Assembly (NCBI RefSeq): GCF_000247695.1
Contig: NW_004624843.1
Location: 2,862,361 to 2,926,360, forward strand
Direction: 5' to 3'
Source of the DNA: Heterocephalus glaber
Lineage: Eukaryota; Chordata; Mammalia; Rodentia; Bathyergidae
DNA length: 64,000 nt
The notes under the pieces are model-generated. The model did not search any database, had not been told where the DNA came from, and saw nothing but the letters and a program-made list of their open reading frames with translations. Within the stretch, counting starts at the first letter, position 1. Each line of letters begins with the position of its first letter. The translations under genes and the position numbers were made by a program. Of this stretch, positions 48,476-59,834 are shown in pieces.

Positions 48476-48884
48476 TTGGTTTCCAGACATTTCACATTTT
48501 AACAACTATTCAAGATTACAGAAGACTTCTGTTTCTGTGGGCTGTATCTATTAATACTACATTAGAAATAAAAACAAAAAAAATTTTTAACCTTCATATA
48601 TTTAAAATTAACAACAACACATTTATTAAATGTAATATACACAGGAAATTTTAAGTGAAATATAATTATATTTTGCACGACAAAACAAGTGAAATAGGGA
48701 GCACAGTGGCATTGTTTTGCATTTTTAAAATCTTTTAGTGTTGGCTGAATAGAAAAAAATGTGGATGCTAAGATCTGCTTCTGCATTTAATCTTTTGAGA
48801 TACAGGGTTTTGCTTAAAGTATGTGAGGACAAACTTGGCTTCACACAAATATGTTTGAGGAAAAGGAACGTGATATTAATATAG
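48476..48884. other. Unassigned non-coding stretch
   Basis: AT-rich, with short frames only. Confidence 0.45.
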
Positions 48885-49202
48885 TCTGTGCTCTGCATCC
48901 TTGGGTTCCATATCTATGAATTCAACCAGTCACGGATGGAAAACTTTTAGGAAAAAATGTGTATATACTGACATGTGCCTATTTTTCCATGTCATTGTTC
49001 TCTAGAGTGCAACAGTTATCTACACAGCATGTATATTGCATTAGGTATTGTAATTCAGAGATGATTTAATGTATACATACGTTTAGGCTGTATGCCAACA
49101 CTATACAGTTGTTTACAAGGGACTGAGCATCAACAGAGTTGGGTGTCTATGGGGCATCATGCAACCAGTCTCCCTCAGATACCAAGGGGTGACTTTGTAA
49201 CA
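48885..49202. mobile_element. MER2/Tigger-like DNA transposon
   Basis: Both ends and the middle match: 'gggttccatatctatgaatt' and 'caaccagtcacggatggaaa' at the left, 'ttgcattaggtattgtaatt' and 'agagatgatttaatgtatac' in the centre, and 'gggactgagcatcaac' and 'cagataccaaggggtgact' at the right. This is the outline of a non-autonomous pogo/Tigger element. The terminal repeats are worn. Confidence 0.75.
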
Positions 49203-50035
49203 CTTTTTAAATGATTATGGTTGTTCTTTAATATTATAAAACTTAAAAAGTTATACTTTCCTAAAGGACAGTTTCAGTGTAGAGTATGAAACCATGAAAA
49301 TGAACGTTTTTTATTCTGATACATTAAAATCTATACATTAAAATTCATAATTTGAATGAAGTTTTACTCACGCTTGATGTAGCAACATCACACACTGGCC
49401 ATTTGGTTCACTGAGTTACACAGACCTTTCAAATGTTGACATGTGTCACTGGGCAATTTTGAGAAATGTTAACACACCACTTAACTCATCAGAAAAGTCA
49501 GTCAGTGTGGGGAGGATGTCATACTCAGAGCAGCAGAAGAAATTTTTCCAAAATGTTAATTTGGACTTGAATGTTTCAATGTTATCGTCAACAACAAATC
49601 TCGTTGATCTCATCTCACTGTGGAGTGTATTATAAAGATATGTACTCAAAGGACAAAATTTAATAAATTAATAAATACTTCATGATTTCTTCTTTCTTAA
49701 GGACATTCTTAGAGAAAAATAGCCATACAAATATCGAGCTGTGATTTTACAGCTGTGACAAATACAGTGATTGCCAGCCCATTGTGGTGTTTCTGCCTCG
49801 ATTCACATAGAGATACCTGCAGTTTTACTCAACATTAGTTTGTGCTTTCAGTATAAATACCAAAAGTCAAAGGTAAATAAGGTTCTAACTATATGACTAG
49901 AGTAGTTTTCACCTTGTACACTCCCCAAAAAGTGCTCAGAAAAACACAGGATTCTGTAAACTATATTTTGAACAGCACATTAAAGACACATTGAAATCCC
50001 TATAAAGCTAAAATAAGCATAAAACCTCACTAGAA
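49203..50035. other. Unassigned non-coding stretch
   Basis: No recognised element. Frames at 49441-49649 overlap each other on opposite strands. Confidence 0.5.
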
Positions 50036-50145
50036 CCTGAACTAGAACCCTGACCTTAGACTTCCAGACTTCAAATCTGAGAAAATAAATTTCTGTCATT
50101 TATGCCAGTCAGTCTGTGGTACTCAAGGTTTGATTCATTCTGAAT
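50036..50145 (+). mobile_element. MaLR LTR, sense, 3' end only
   Basis: 'gacttccagacttcaaatct', 'gagaaaataaatttctgtca' and 'cagtcagtctgtggtact' are the end of a MaLR LTR. Confidence 0.7.
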
Positions 50146-51337
50146 ATATTACTTTCCCAGCCATGAACTTGTTATATTAGTCAAGTTATCCTTCCAAAAT
50201 AAAGTGATGGTCCAAGCATAGGGTATTCCGTGAAAGCAGAAAGGGGTGATGGATCCCCAGAAGGTCCATACCCTATCAAGGAAAACTACGTGAGATCTTC
50301 AGTCTTCAGAACACTCCTCTCAGGCTTCTTATTCTGTCTTCCGGACCTTCTGTGATGAAATTCTACCCTCAAGGACCTGGACAAATAAAAGGTCATATAA
50401 CCAAAACCTGCTGGTCAAGGGTCATGCTCTCAAAGTTCATGTTTCTCCGAGGCTACAACGGGCCTCAATTCCCCCATAACTTTGAGCAAAGGCTGTGTAT
50501 CCTGTTCACTCCAAGGTAGTGGCCTTGGTGATCCATGAATCACCTTTAGAGTCATTTATCTCTCTTCTTGAAGACCCGCACACATTTATAGCCAAGTTGC
50601 TCTATCATCCCAACCAGTAAAATTCAAGAAGTATGACAGCCTTTCTTCTTGCCACCCATTTTCTCTGTTAGCTTTTGTCCCAGGTGACAATCTTTCCACT
50701 AGTAGAACCTCATCTCCATTCCTAGCTTCTGCCAATGTGGCCGATTAGATCCATGGATCACTTCACACCCACAGTATTCATCTTATTAAGTGGTTCAGCC
50801 ACTTTCTAGTATTCTCAGAAGAAGCATTCGTATTTTTTGCAATATGAATAGGTTAAGATCTTAAGGCTTTTCTAAGTTTTCAAGTTCTGGTTTCTCTTTG
50901 CTTTCCTTCTTCAACTTACCTCTCTCCTTTTACATTTTACCATGATCTATAAGAAGGAGCCAATCTGCTCCTTCAACACTTTTCTTGGCAACCTCCTAAA
51001 CTAAATATCCAATTTCATGGCTTGGAGGTTCCAACTTTCACAAAACACCAGACATGAACACCATGAAGCCAAGATTTTTTTTTTTTTGCCACTTTACAAC
51101 AAATACTGACTTTTCCACATTGTCACATAACATGTCGTCCTTATACCACTACTCTGTTTATGATTATTGATAGGATCGCTAAGAAGATACATACTTTCTC
51201 TCTGGGTCAGCTCTTGTATTTCTGAGCTGATGACCCTTAACATCGATACCTGGTTCTAAGATCACCTCAAAACTCCCTTGGGCTCTACTCACTAGTCAGT
51301 TCCACAGCAACTTGGGTATTTTTAAGTATTTATTACT
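50146..51337. other. Unassigned non-coding stretch
   Basis: About 1.2 kb without recognised repeats or frames. Confidence 0.5.
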
Positions 51338-51575
51338 CCAGTAATCAAGTTGTAAAAAAATCTGCCCTAGCTAGCTCTAAATACCATACACTGAGTGAAC
51401 TGAACAATGGGAGTTCATCTCTCATTGTTCTGGGGGCTAAAGCTTGCCAGCCAGTTCCTAGTGAGGAATCTCTTCCTAACCTATGGATAGTTTTATTTTT
51501 TCTGTGCTTTCACATGACAGAAAGAAAAGGAGAACAAGTTCTCTCTCATCTCTTCTTTAAAGAACACTAATCCTA

Positions 51576-52041
51576 ATGGCTGCTATCAAGAAATCAACCA
51601 ATAACAAATGCTGGCGGGGGTGTGGGAAGAAAGGAACCCTTCTCCATTGTTGGTGGGAGTGCAGACTGGTGCAACCACTGTGGAAATCAGTATGGAGATA
51701 CCCCAAAGAACTAGGACTAGAGGTCCCATTTGACCCAGCTAGTCCCCTGCTGGGTATCTTCCCCAAAGAATTAAAAGAATCATACCACAGTGATATATGT
51801 GCACACATGTTTATAGTGGCACAGTTTGTAATAGCTAAAGCTTGGAAATGGCCCAAGTGCCCATCAACTGGAAACTGGATAAAGAAGATGTGGTTTTTTG
51901 GGTAAAATGGAGTACTACTCAGCCATAAAGAACGAGAAACTAGAGACATTTATAGCTAAATGGATGCATATTGAGGCAATACTCTTAAGTGAAATAAATA
52001 GGACACACATGTGTAGATACCAGATAGTTTCTCTAGTGTGA
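51576..52041 (+). pseudogene. LINE-1 ORF2 C-terminal remnant (frameshifted)
   Basis: ORF2 encodes the endonuclease and reverse transcriptase that copy L1 RNA into the genome. Only the region after the reverse transcriptase domain is present. About 110 codons from 51576 show the known C-terminal landmarks: CWWEC around residues 26-30, then WKSVWR, PFDP, LLGI, MFI, FVIAKAW, PKCP and WIKKMW. The cysteine motif typical of the C-terminal segment is recognisable. The frame stops at 51903-51905. Homologous residues (MEYYSAIKNEKLE) resume in the +1 frame at 51907 and run to a stop at 52039-52041, so a single-frame slip broke the reading frame. The upstream domains are absent because of 5' truncation. 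It cannot encode an active protein. Confidence is high on family, since the residue order is distinctive. Confidence 0.9.
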
Positions 52042-52118
52042 GAAACTGAAAGTGTAATTAAGGATTAAAAGGATTAATAATGAATAATTGATACTTTGAA
52101 ATAGGAAATGCTTCAAAG

Positions 52119-52200
52119 GGGTAGGGGTGGCAGGAGGGGAAGGGGAAAGAGAAGAAGGGAAAGGAAAGATTATGAGAAAAGAAAAAAATGGAAATGAAGT
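52119..52200 (+). repeat. L1 3' UTR polypurine tract
   Basis: An almost unbroken G/A run in the L1 3' UTR. Shorter L1 tails in this window begin in or just after the equivalent tract. Confidence 0.8.
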
Positions 52201-52465
52201 CTATGTAAATAGGGAAAGGTGGAGGGGGTGAAGGGTGCACAGGTAATGGGGAAAAAATGAGTACCAAGATACATCATGGACAGCTACAAGCACCCAGTGA
52301 TGAATGTAAGCGTATTGATACCTAACATGTACCAATAAAAGAACTTAAGGAGAAAACAAAAAGAAGACCAATCTTACAAGGAGGGCCCTGTCCTCATAAT
52401 CTCATCAAAACCTAATTATTTCCAAAGGCCCCAGCTTAGGGGGTTTGGATTTCAACATTTGAATC

Positions 52466-52909
52466 TGGAATGGGTAGAAGGCACAGTAAATCCGCAGCAC
52501 GCTATCTCACACACACAACAGCAACAAGAAGAAAACAGCGTATTATAGATCTGATAACCTTTCAAATCAGTAGGAAAGAACTGGACAGAGAACGGTAGCT
52601 CAACCAGTGACCATATAGAAAAACATTAAATGAATTCCTACCTCCTGACTTACACAAGTATGAAGTATAATGTGAAGGAGATTTCCATGTAGAAAATAAA
52701 AATGTGGAAACCAGAGAGCTCGGGAAATTGTTTCTTGCATTTTGAGTCAGGATGATTATTCAGGGAAAGAAGCAGGGAAAAGACATTCCTTTCTCCCACT
52801 TCAAATTTCTAACCAGGGCTTCCCCATTAGATGAAACCAGACAATGCTAGAGCAAGGGAGGCCAGGGGTGCCAACCTTCATTACAGAGAAGGCAGGAGAA
52901 AAGACCCTG
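52466..52909. other. Unassigned non-coding stretch
   Basis: No recognised element between the split LTR and the next MaLR LTR. Confidence 0.45.
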
Positions 52910-53283
52910 CCCCTTATTATTATGAGTTGGATTGTGGCTCTCCTCATTCCCATGCTGAAGGTGAGACCCCAAGTGCCTCGGGTGTGGCAGTCTGCCAAAC
53001 CAGGGCTATGGCAAATGTCAGTATTAAGATGGAGTCGTGCTGGGAGAGGTTGAGGCTCTACTCCAGTGGCAATGATGTCTTTATACAAAAGGGAAATTTG
53101 GACCCGGATACATGTACCAGGGAAATGCCATGGGAAGATGGGAATGACACTGTAGAAACCACGGGACGCCAAACATTTTCAGCAAACTACCAGAAGCCAG
53201 GAGCGGGCATGGCTTCTCACTGCCGCCGGAGGCAACCAACCCTGCCAACACTTTGATTTAGGACTTCTGGGCTGCAGAACTAC
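52910..53283 (+). mobile_element. MaLR LTR (MST/MLT1-like), sense, missing 3' end
   Basis: It begins 'tatgagttggattgtggctc' and contains 'aaaagggaaatttggaccc', 'ggcttctcactgccgccgga' and 'caacactttgatttaggact', then 'ctgggctgcagaactacaag' at its right edge. The usual polyadenylation segment is replaced by a CT-rich tract. Frames of up to 141 codons across it are chance. Confidence 0.8.
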
Positions 53284-53426
53284 AAGACTCTCTTCTTCTC
53301 CTTCTGCTTTTCCTTTTCCTTCTCCTTCTCCTTCTCCTTCTCCCTCTTCCTCTTCCTCCTTTTTCTTCTACCATTCTCTCTCTGTCTCTATGTCCCTCTT
53401 TCTCCTTTTCTTTTTCTCTTTTTTAT
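53284..53426 (+). repeat. CT-rich imperfect microsatellite
   Basis: Runs of CTT, CTC, TCTT and TTC units over about 140 bp, directly at the 3' side of a truncated LTR. Confidence 0.9.
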
Positions 53427-53669
53427 TACCTATCACAACACTCAGAACCACATATTAATAAAAAGTCCAAAAGATTTTTTTGGCATTCACCTTAACCTTA
53501 TCCATTGATTCTCCTTCCCCCATACTCTCTCTTCTATTTTGTAAATGGTATAGTGTGTGCAACAGTAAGGAACTTCAAAATCCTTTGGGGAAACAAATAA
53601 TTTATAATCAATTAAATATAAAAGACAAAGTCCAAATTGCACAAACAGCTGTCTCTAAGCAAAGTTGTC

Positions 53670-53905
53670 ATGGACTGTGGAGACAGAACGCCTGGGTTCA
53701 AACCCTACCACTTAGGACCCATGTGATTTTGTGTGTAGTGTGTACATTTTCTGGGTGGCCATGTCCCCATGTGTGAGATGGAAGAAGATAATAGTGTTTC
53801 CCATAAGGTCACTTTCAGAATTAAATTCTTTACTGTATGTAATTTAGAACTCTGTCCAGCATGTAGGAAGTGCTATATAAGCACTGCTCATTGTTAACAC
53901 TATTA
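53670..53905 (+). mobile_element. MIR SINE, sense
   Basis: 'gagacagaacgcctgggttc' and 'aaaccctaccacttag' at the tRNA-related start, then 'catgtgtgagatggaagaag', 'ttcagaattaaattc' and the end 'gtccagcatgtaggaagtgc' follow the MIR order. Confidence 0.75.
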
Positions 53906-55240
53906 ATGTTGGAAGTTCCATATCAAACTGCTCAGTACAAGACTCTGGTTTAGAAATAATGTCCATGGAATCACATTGCTTGGGAAGAGCAAAAGGTTAA
54001 TCGAGAATAGCAATTATCTGCTGTTTAAAGGGACTTTAGACACTATCGAGAACTGCCCTGTGTGTGGGAATAAAGAATGTGACGTTCTGAAATGTTAGGA
54101 GAATTGTCTGGGTCTCCTGCCCCTAGGTGGTGGGGCATGTGAGTGAGTGGCCCCAGGTAGACATGCAGCAGACTACTGTAGTAAAAATATGGGATCTAGT
54201 CTGATGGAAAGAGCACTGGGTTTCCACACCAGACCCTATCACCAAGCACAGGGATCCTGTGCAATTCTTCTCTAGGTCTCCATCTGAGGAAAAAACAAAC
54301 ATCAAGCCATTTTCCAAATCTTCCCTTAGTTCTCACAATTTGTAATTCTAGTCATTATTGTTCTCTTTGGGCACATGCCTGGAACTAAACTAGAAACATT
54401 TGCAACGTGGTGGAAACAGAGCTCCATAAAGTCAGAACAGAAGATTTAATGTTTCCTACATTGACTTTGACCCTCCTCTGTACTCTTGCCCAATCTTCCG
54501 ATGCAGAAATCTCTTTGAAGTCATTCTGACTCTGTTGATTAAGGAATCAGTTATTTAATCCCCTAGACTTTGATCCCTCACAGCCCAAGACTATTGCAAA
54601 CAAATGAAACCTCTCTTCCACAGTCACCCACCATGCTTGAATGCAACCAGCAAAGCATGACATCCCACCAGCAAGCCACTGCTGCTTACTGAAACAAGTG
54701 GTGAACTTCAGGATGGTGATCCAAGACCACAGCCATCATTGCTTTAAAGCCAAGTCATTAATGCATTCAGAAGATATTTATGGGTCCCTTCTACGTGGCA
54801 AGCATTGTGGTAGGCACTTAGGAAACTTACAATGTAACCATTTCTCATAAAGTAATTTTTCATAGTCATGCCAATAAAAGCACAATTATAACTATGATAA
54901 ATGCATAGAAGAAAATGCTCATAGTCTTATGAGAGTGGGGTATAAGGTGGGATTTCTCAACACTCCTACAAAGGCTGGTGAAGCATTATCTATCTTGTGG
55001 AGTTTGAATTTAAGACTGAGACTAAGGGGGCTGGCACTGCTCCAGGGAGAAGGGACATGTGCAGAGGCCATTGGTGTGAGAATAAAAGGAGCTACAGGAT
55101 GAGTGGATATTGAGGCACAGAGAATGACATGGACTTTGGGTCAAACTCACTGTGAGTTTATTTAAAGATAGCCCTGTAAATGCAGGTTTCTTGGTCATAT
55201 TAAGATTCAAGCTACCTCTGTTTCTCTTCCTCCATTTTCT
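53906..55240. other. Mostly unassigned; short ancient repeat at 54745-54840
   Basis: The 54745-54840 part ('gatatttatgggtcccttct', 'gtggcaagcattgtggtagg', 'cacttaggaaacttacaatg') resembles the same unnamed ancient repeat as 13735. The rest is unassigned. Confidence 0.4.
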
Positions 55241-55243
55241 CCA

Positions 55244-55735
55244 TGTATCAGTCAGTGCTTGCTAGACAAACAGATCTAATGCAAATATACAAATATATAA
55301 AAATTGAAAGATTGGCTAAAGTAGCCACCCACAGAGTCAGGTGTGGAAAAGTGGCAAAGGGCTGTCTGTGTGCTGGAGATCTGAAGGATCCAGTCAAAGG
55401 CCTGGAGCTCAACAAAGTGCTCTACGTGAGTCTGCATCAGGAGGTCAAAGAGTCTGCAGTAGGAGGCCGAAGAGCCTGTGCTGGAAGTCAGGAGAGGACG
55501 TCCACGGTGAAGGCGAAGACTGGAGCTCCTCCGAGGAAGCAGAGGGAAGCCTTTCTTTTTCGTGTCCCTTTTATTCCATTCCAGTGGAGAGCCCATTGGA
55601 TGCTGTCACTCACACCCAGTAAGTCCCAGCACATCTTCAGTAAATCCCCTCAGCCAACCTGGAGCTACACTGATCCAATTTAGCTGGGAGTTTCTTACTC
55701 CAGTGACAGTGAACTCCCACAGTCCCTCACACGGG
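55244..55735 (-). mobile_element. ERVL-type LTR (MLT2-like), antisense
   Basis: It begins TGTATCAGTCAGTGCTTGC, a variant of the common ERVL LTR end read in reverse, with 'gctagacaaacagatctaat' next. It then has purine-rich clusters ('ggaggccgaagagcctg'), 'gtgtcccttttattccattc' and 'gagagcccattggatgctgt' in the expected order. The 3' boundary is approximate. The 146-codon plus-strand frame inside it is incidental. Confidence 0.6.
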
Positions 55736-57020
55736 AACAACTGCACGGTCTTGTTTCAGATCTTTTACTTGGAAATGCATGAAATGATTGCCAGAAAACT
55801 TAACCAGAGGCTACTCATAATGGCTCTTTCCAAGCGCTCTTCCATTTCCTACTAAAAAGCTACTTTGATCATGTAGTTACCATCATCACTAACTTAGGAT
55901 ATAGCCCAGTCATACTGATATGCATTTCCACAAATTACTTTTTTTCCAGATGGCGTATTTTCCATCAGAAATAATTTTGTATATTACCTGCTGTTAGTGA
56001 ATATCTCATACCATATTGTGTCTTCTGGAAAGAATTTTTACCAAGTTAGTTAGGAAACTAACTTCATGTTCTCTCTCTCGCCCTCTCCCTCTCCATCTCT
56101 CTTTCTCTCTCTTCAAAAATTCAAGAGCAATAGAAGTAATAAATAAATGAAACATTTACATTTATACATACATGCACTGTATATAATTTCAATATGTATG
56201 GAATATATATATATATAATTTCCTGTGAAAAGAATTACATATTCCTTAAAAAATGGGGAAAATGTTAGAAGAAACAATCATTCTCTAATCACACCACCAT
56301 GAGAAGGCCACTCTGGATATGGTGACTGGGAGTACTTCTTCCTTTCCTTTCCATTATAAACATGTTTCCTTGGATTATAATGAAGTTGCAATGAAGTTGC
56401 AAAACAAAATCAGAGTTATAATATTTATCCCTGGAGTAATAATCTGATTATAAACTGTAGCATCTTTTTTTAAGGTTGGAAAACCAAAGATAAAGTCATA
56501 AAAAGGAAACAATCCTAAAAACAGAGGTGCATTCTTCTATGATTTGCACAAAAATACTAATCATAGAAAGCTATACTAGGTCTTGAAAATGGTAGAGTTT
56601 TAAAAACTGAATAATAAAGTGTCACAATAAACCACATTTTTAGGGAAGTTATGAAGAATAGCATTTTGTCATTCAAGGATGATTGCAGTAAATGCTACAT
56701 TTGATTAAATGGCAGTGCATGAAACAACACATTTATAATAATGAAAAGGTCTGGAAAACAATCAAAGATCCAGTTGTTCAGATCCAACTACACTGAGCAT
56801 AGTTTTAGTACTCTTCTCTTTGTGTGATCTAGTTAATTGAACAGCGACACTAGACATGGATTCACTAACTCACTCTCCCCTCCAGTTACTGATTCCTAGT
56901 GGGTTCTGCAATTTTATTATTGAATAGATAAGATGAGAAAATAACATTTTAAGGAAAACTAAAAAGAACAGCATCCACATTCTCAATAGTATACAGATAA
57001 TCTCTGTTGTATCACAGAAG
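55736..57020. other. Unassigned stretch with microsatellites
   Basis: It includes a TC-rich run at 56069-56114 and an (AT)n run at 56202-56218. No gene or other repeat recognised. Confidence 0.5.
56069..56114 (+). repeat. (TC)n-rich imperfect microsatellite
   Basis: TC and CCCTCT units over about 46 bp. Confidence 0.85.
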
Positions 57021-57023
57021 TGC

Positions 57024-57029
57024 CTCTTT

Positions 57030-57061
<32 letters not shown>

Positions 57062-57106
57062 TTCTTTCTCTTTTTTTCTTTCCTTCCTTCCTTCCTTCCT
57101 TCTTTG
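57024..57106 (+). repeat. (CTTT)n/(CCTT)n microsatellite, tail of a SINE
   Basis: About seven CTTT units, an interruption, then about five CCTT units, directly joined to the antisense SINE at 57107. On the SINE strand this reads as an A-rich tail with (AAGG) and (AAAG) units. Confidence 0.9.
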
Positions 57107-57279
57107 TGGTACTAAAAGTAAAATCGAGGGTCTTTGCACTGAGCTACACCCCCAGATCTTTTTCAGTTCTCATTCTGAGACAGGGTCTTGCCAAATCACC
57201 AGACTGGGCTTGAATTTGTGATCTTCCTTCCTCAGCTACTCAGAGTGCTGGGGCTACAAGCATGTGTCACAACTAGCCC
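57107..57279 (-). mobile_element. Composite B1/ID SINE, antisense
   Basis: On the minus strand the left part (plus strand 57160-57279) has the 7SL/B1 outline ('tgtagccccagcactctgag', 'tcaagcccagtctgg', 'gaccctgtctcagaat'). It is followed by an ID/tRNA-like part (57107-57160) with 'gggggtgtagctcagtgcaa' and 'tagtaccac'. The order is B1 then ID then A-rich tail. Composites of this kind are known in rodents under names such as B4, MEN and B1-dID. I do not assign the exact family. Confidence 0.75.
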
Positions 57280-57719
57280 AAACCCCCTTCATACAAATAA
57301 TTTAGAAGGGCCATGTTCAATTTTAGTCTAGCTTTGTGTAAAGTGTGAGAAATAAATCTGAGTCTCAACATTATCTGAAAAGTGGGTTGAATACCACACG
57401 ATATTAAAACAGGGAATCGATGCCAAGGTATTATTTGGCTTGCTAAGTTTCTTTTTTGTCCTTCCTTGAGGAATGATAGATTTGAAATGGGCTCCAAGTT
57501 GTATTTTACTTTACCAAGAAGAAAGACGATGCCCAGACAGACATGGCTTAGAAGAGATCCAGAGCCAGAAGCATCTTCCTGGCTTACCTGGACTGAGTGC
57601 CCTGTGCCACATTCTGGCCAGGAGCCTTAACTCCCATGAGAGGCTGGTAAGGTATCATTCTCAGGGGTTGGACCACCTCCCTAGAGTGGATGTTTAGCAA
57701 AAAAAAAAAAAATTAACCT

Positions 57720-57865
57720 TTCTAGATGTATTTCATTCAACTACAAAATAAGGAGAATGATAGTTTCCCCTGCCTAGGGTCTTTGTGAAACATAAAATTA
57801 GAGACAGTAAAAAGCTTGACGTCTGATACATGGTAAGCACGTAGTAATTGTTTCCTTCTCATCTA
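57720..57865 (+). mobile_element. MIR fragment, sense, 3' part
   Basis: 'actacaaaataaggagaatg', 'ctagggtctttgtgaaacat', 'gatacatggtaagcacgtag' and 'taattgtt' are the downstream half of MIR. Confidence 0.55.
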
Positions 57866-58227
57866 AATCTTAACATGATCTCTGCTTAACATTTGCTTTC
57901 CAGGCCACATGGAGGGAGAGAAGAGTTGAAATGTACGTCGTGGTAATCCCAGGGTGTCAGGGAAGGGACCTGAGAGCAGCTCCAGTGGAAATGCTCCATG
58001 AGGAGGAGTTCTGATTCAAATGACCTCGCTGTGGTGTTGCTAGCAGCACAAGGAGGGTGAAGCTATGAAAAGTTACCAAATGCTGGCCCAGCAGCAACTG
58101 GCGAGAGAGGTGCTGTGTTCTCTGGTCTCATCTGGACAGAGCTGATCTGTTGGAAATGTCACCTAGGAGATGGAGAGGTCACAGGAAGGAGGTCATGGGT
58201 GAGGCTAACTGGGTTTTCTATGGATAG

Positions 58228-58455
58228 CGTAGATGAGTCATAGCCTTTGGAATCAGAGTGTTCTGAGTTCAGTCCCAGCTCTGCTGCTTAGTTGTCATGG
58301 ACTTCAGCCAACTTCCTTAAGCTTCTCGACATCAACTCTTCATACATGAGTGAGAAATATCCTACTACATAGAGTTCTGCTTGCATTAAATGAAATGATG
58401 TGTTTAAAGAGTTATGCACTTGGCATATGCTGAAAAGCGTTTGCTCTTAATATTT
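58228..58455 (+). mobile_element. MIR SINE, sense, near full length
   Basis: It has 'gcctttggaatcagagtgtt', 'ctgagttcagtcccagctct', 'gctgcttagttgtcatgg', then 'cttccttaagcttctcgaca' and 'ttgcattaaatgaaatgatg' and the close 'gcacttggcatatgctgaaa'. Confidence 0.75.
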
Positions 58456-59834
58456 TGATTCTCTTAAAAGTCTCTCTCACACTAGCCTCATGCCCCAGTC
58501 AAGTCCAATGGCCTACCTCTTCTATCATGTGAGGTGTGAGTGAAGGAAACAGCCTATCAATCACCATCTTGCATCTGAGGACCCATGCAGGCACATGTCC
58601 AGAGAAGCCCTGCAAAAATATTTTTCTCAATTACCTTACAAAATATATTCTGAGCCTAGAAAATGTTACTCCAAATCCCATATTTTTAAGTACTTCCTGA
58701 GACAGCCAGCAATAGAGTTTAGATATAGTATAGAGTCACTGGGATTTGCCTAAAAACAAAGAGACTGACTTTAGCACTTCCAAATTATTAAGTTGAAAGG
58801 AACTGCAAAGCTCATTAATTTTTCAGAGAGAAGGTTAGAAGAAAAAGTTTTGTAAATCCTCTTCAGAAGCTTAATGAGGAGGAGGGGAAAAGACAATTCA
58901 TTAAATGAAAAAAAAGAAAACGTTAAGCAGAATCTAACAAAGTCTGACCTTTCAGAGAAAGAATTGAATAATCAGTCTAGAAAGTATTTTGTAGTAATAA
59001 ATTCTCCCAGCTCTACAGACGTTCTTGGGTTGCTGGCCAGTGGAATGCCAGTGTGGGCTTATCTGAACCGAGCGGCATTGAAGCTGTTTTTTAAATGCTG
59101 GCGAAAGATGCTCTTCCTCAGTGAGGCAGAAGAGTACGATTCTTCGCTGTGGTGTGGAGTGAGCCACAACCACATGACCTAGATCTGCAAATGCAGCAAG
59201 GCACTGCAACCCCTACATTATTGGCAAATCCCACATTCTGGCCTTCAAAGACTTTTTCTCTGTGATGTGGAGATTTTAGTTGGATCATATTGAGATACTT
59301 GGAAAGCATCAGTTCCCCCCTCAAAACAACAAGGGTACCACCAGGGGAATTGGCTTAGACTCGACTTGGCTCAGTCTGGAACCTTTGCCTCAAAGAGCTG
59401 GCTAAGGGTGTCACACAGAGAAAGGACCATCCTGCTGCTTTCTGCTGTATTTCTTAAATTCTCTGTTTTTCCCTCACAACCTCATCTTTCTCAGCAAACA
59501 TCCCAAATCAATGATAATCTGACATGAATGTCATAAAAGGAAATGAAAGATGAGAAGGGGACTATCAATACCTTGCTCTCACCCCTCAAGTCAACAAAAC
59601 TTTCAGACAATAACGTTTTGGTGTTTAAACCACCATTTGGTTACACAACCCTTGCAAACTGATACATTTGTGTACCTGAGGGAGTTGCTCATGTTCAACA
59701 TTCCACTCCTTAAACAAGCACTTAGGAGTCCTTTCTGTGCATTATCCCTTAGATGAGCTCTGTGATGAGGGAGGGTGAGGCTGTGGCTCTTAGCCTCTTG
59801 GGCTCTGCCACCCAACACAGTTACCACTGACCTT
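58456..59834. other. Unassigned non-coding stretch
   Basis: Overlapping frames of up to 102 codons at 58874-59324 lie on both strands. The plus-strand frame has a lysine/asparagine-rich start but no recognisable domain, so I do not call a gene. Confidence 0.5.

Larger units (their letters stand above)
51573..52359 (+). mobile_element. LINE-1, 5'-truncated, sense
   Basis: The element holds the C-terminal part of ORF2, then a 3' UTR with a polypurine tract (52119-52200) and an A-rich end near 52359. An imperfect 14-bp direct repeat (12 of 14 match) lies at 51559-51572 and 52360-52373, consistent with an old target duplication. It inserted into an MST LTR. This copy serves as the reference for the short L1 tails at 32244, 33353 and 34314. 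Confidence 0.9.
51338..52465 (-). mobile_element. MST-type MaLR LTR, antisense, split by an L1
   Basis: The left half (51338-51572) has 'aaataccatacactgagtga', 'gttcatctctcattgttctg', 'ggggctaaagcttgcc' and 'ctcatctcttctttaaaga'. The right half (52374-52465) resumes with 'ggagggccctgtcctcataa', 'tctcatcaaaacctaattat', 'tccaaaggccccagct' and 'gggggtttggatttcaaca'. The two halves join in consensus order, and L1 sequence fills the gap. Confidence 0.8.

Noticed and set aside
51557..51949. 130-codon minus-strand frame
   Set aside because: It is the reverse complement of the L1 ORF2 remnant and therefore a shadow frame.
52831..53256. 141-codon open frame on the plus strand
   Set aside because: It lies within and follows a MaLR LTR, is mirrored by a long frame on the other strand, and has no protein motif.
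55243..55683. 146-codon open frame, the longest in the window
   Set aside because: It coincides with an antisense ERVL-type LTR; the length is explained by the GC-rich LTR body, and no domain is visible.
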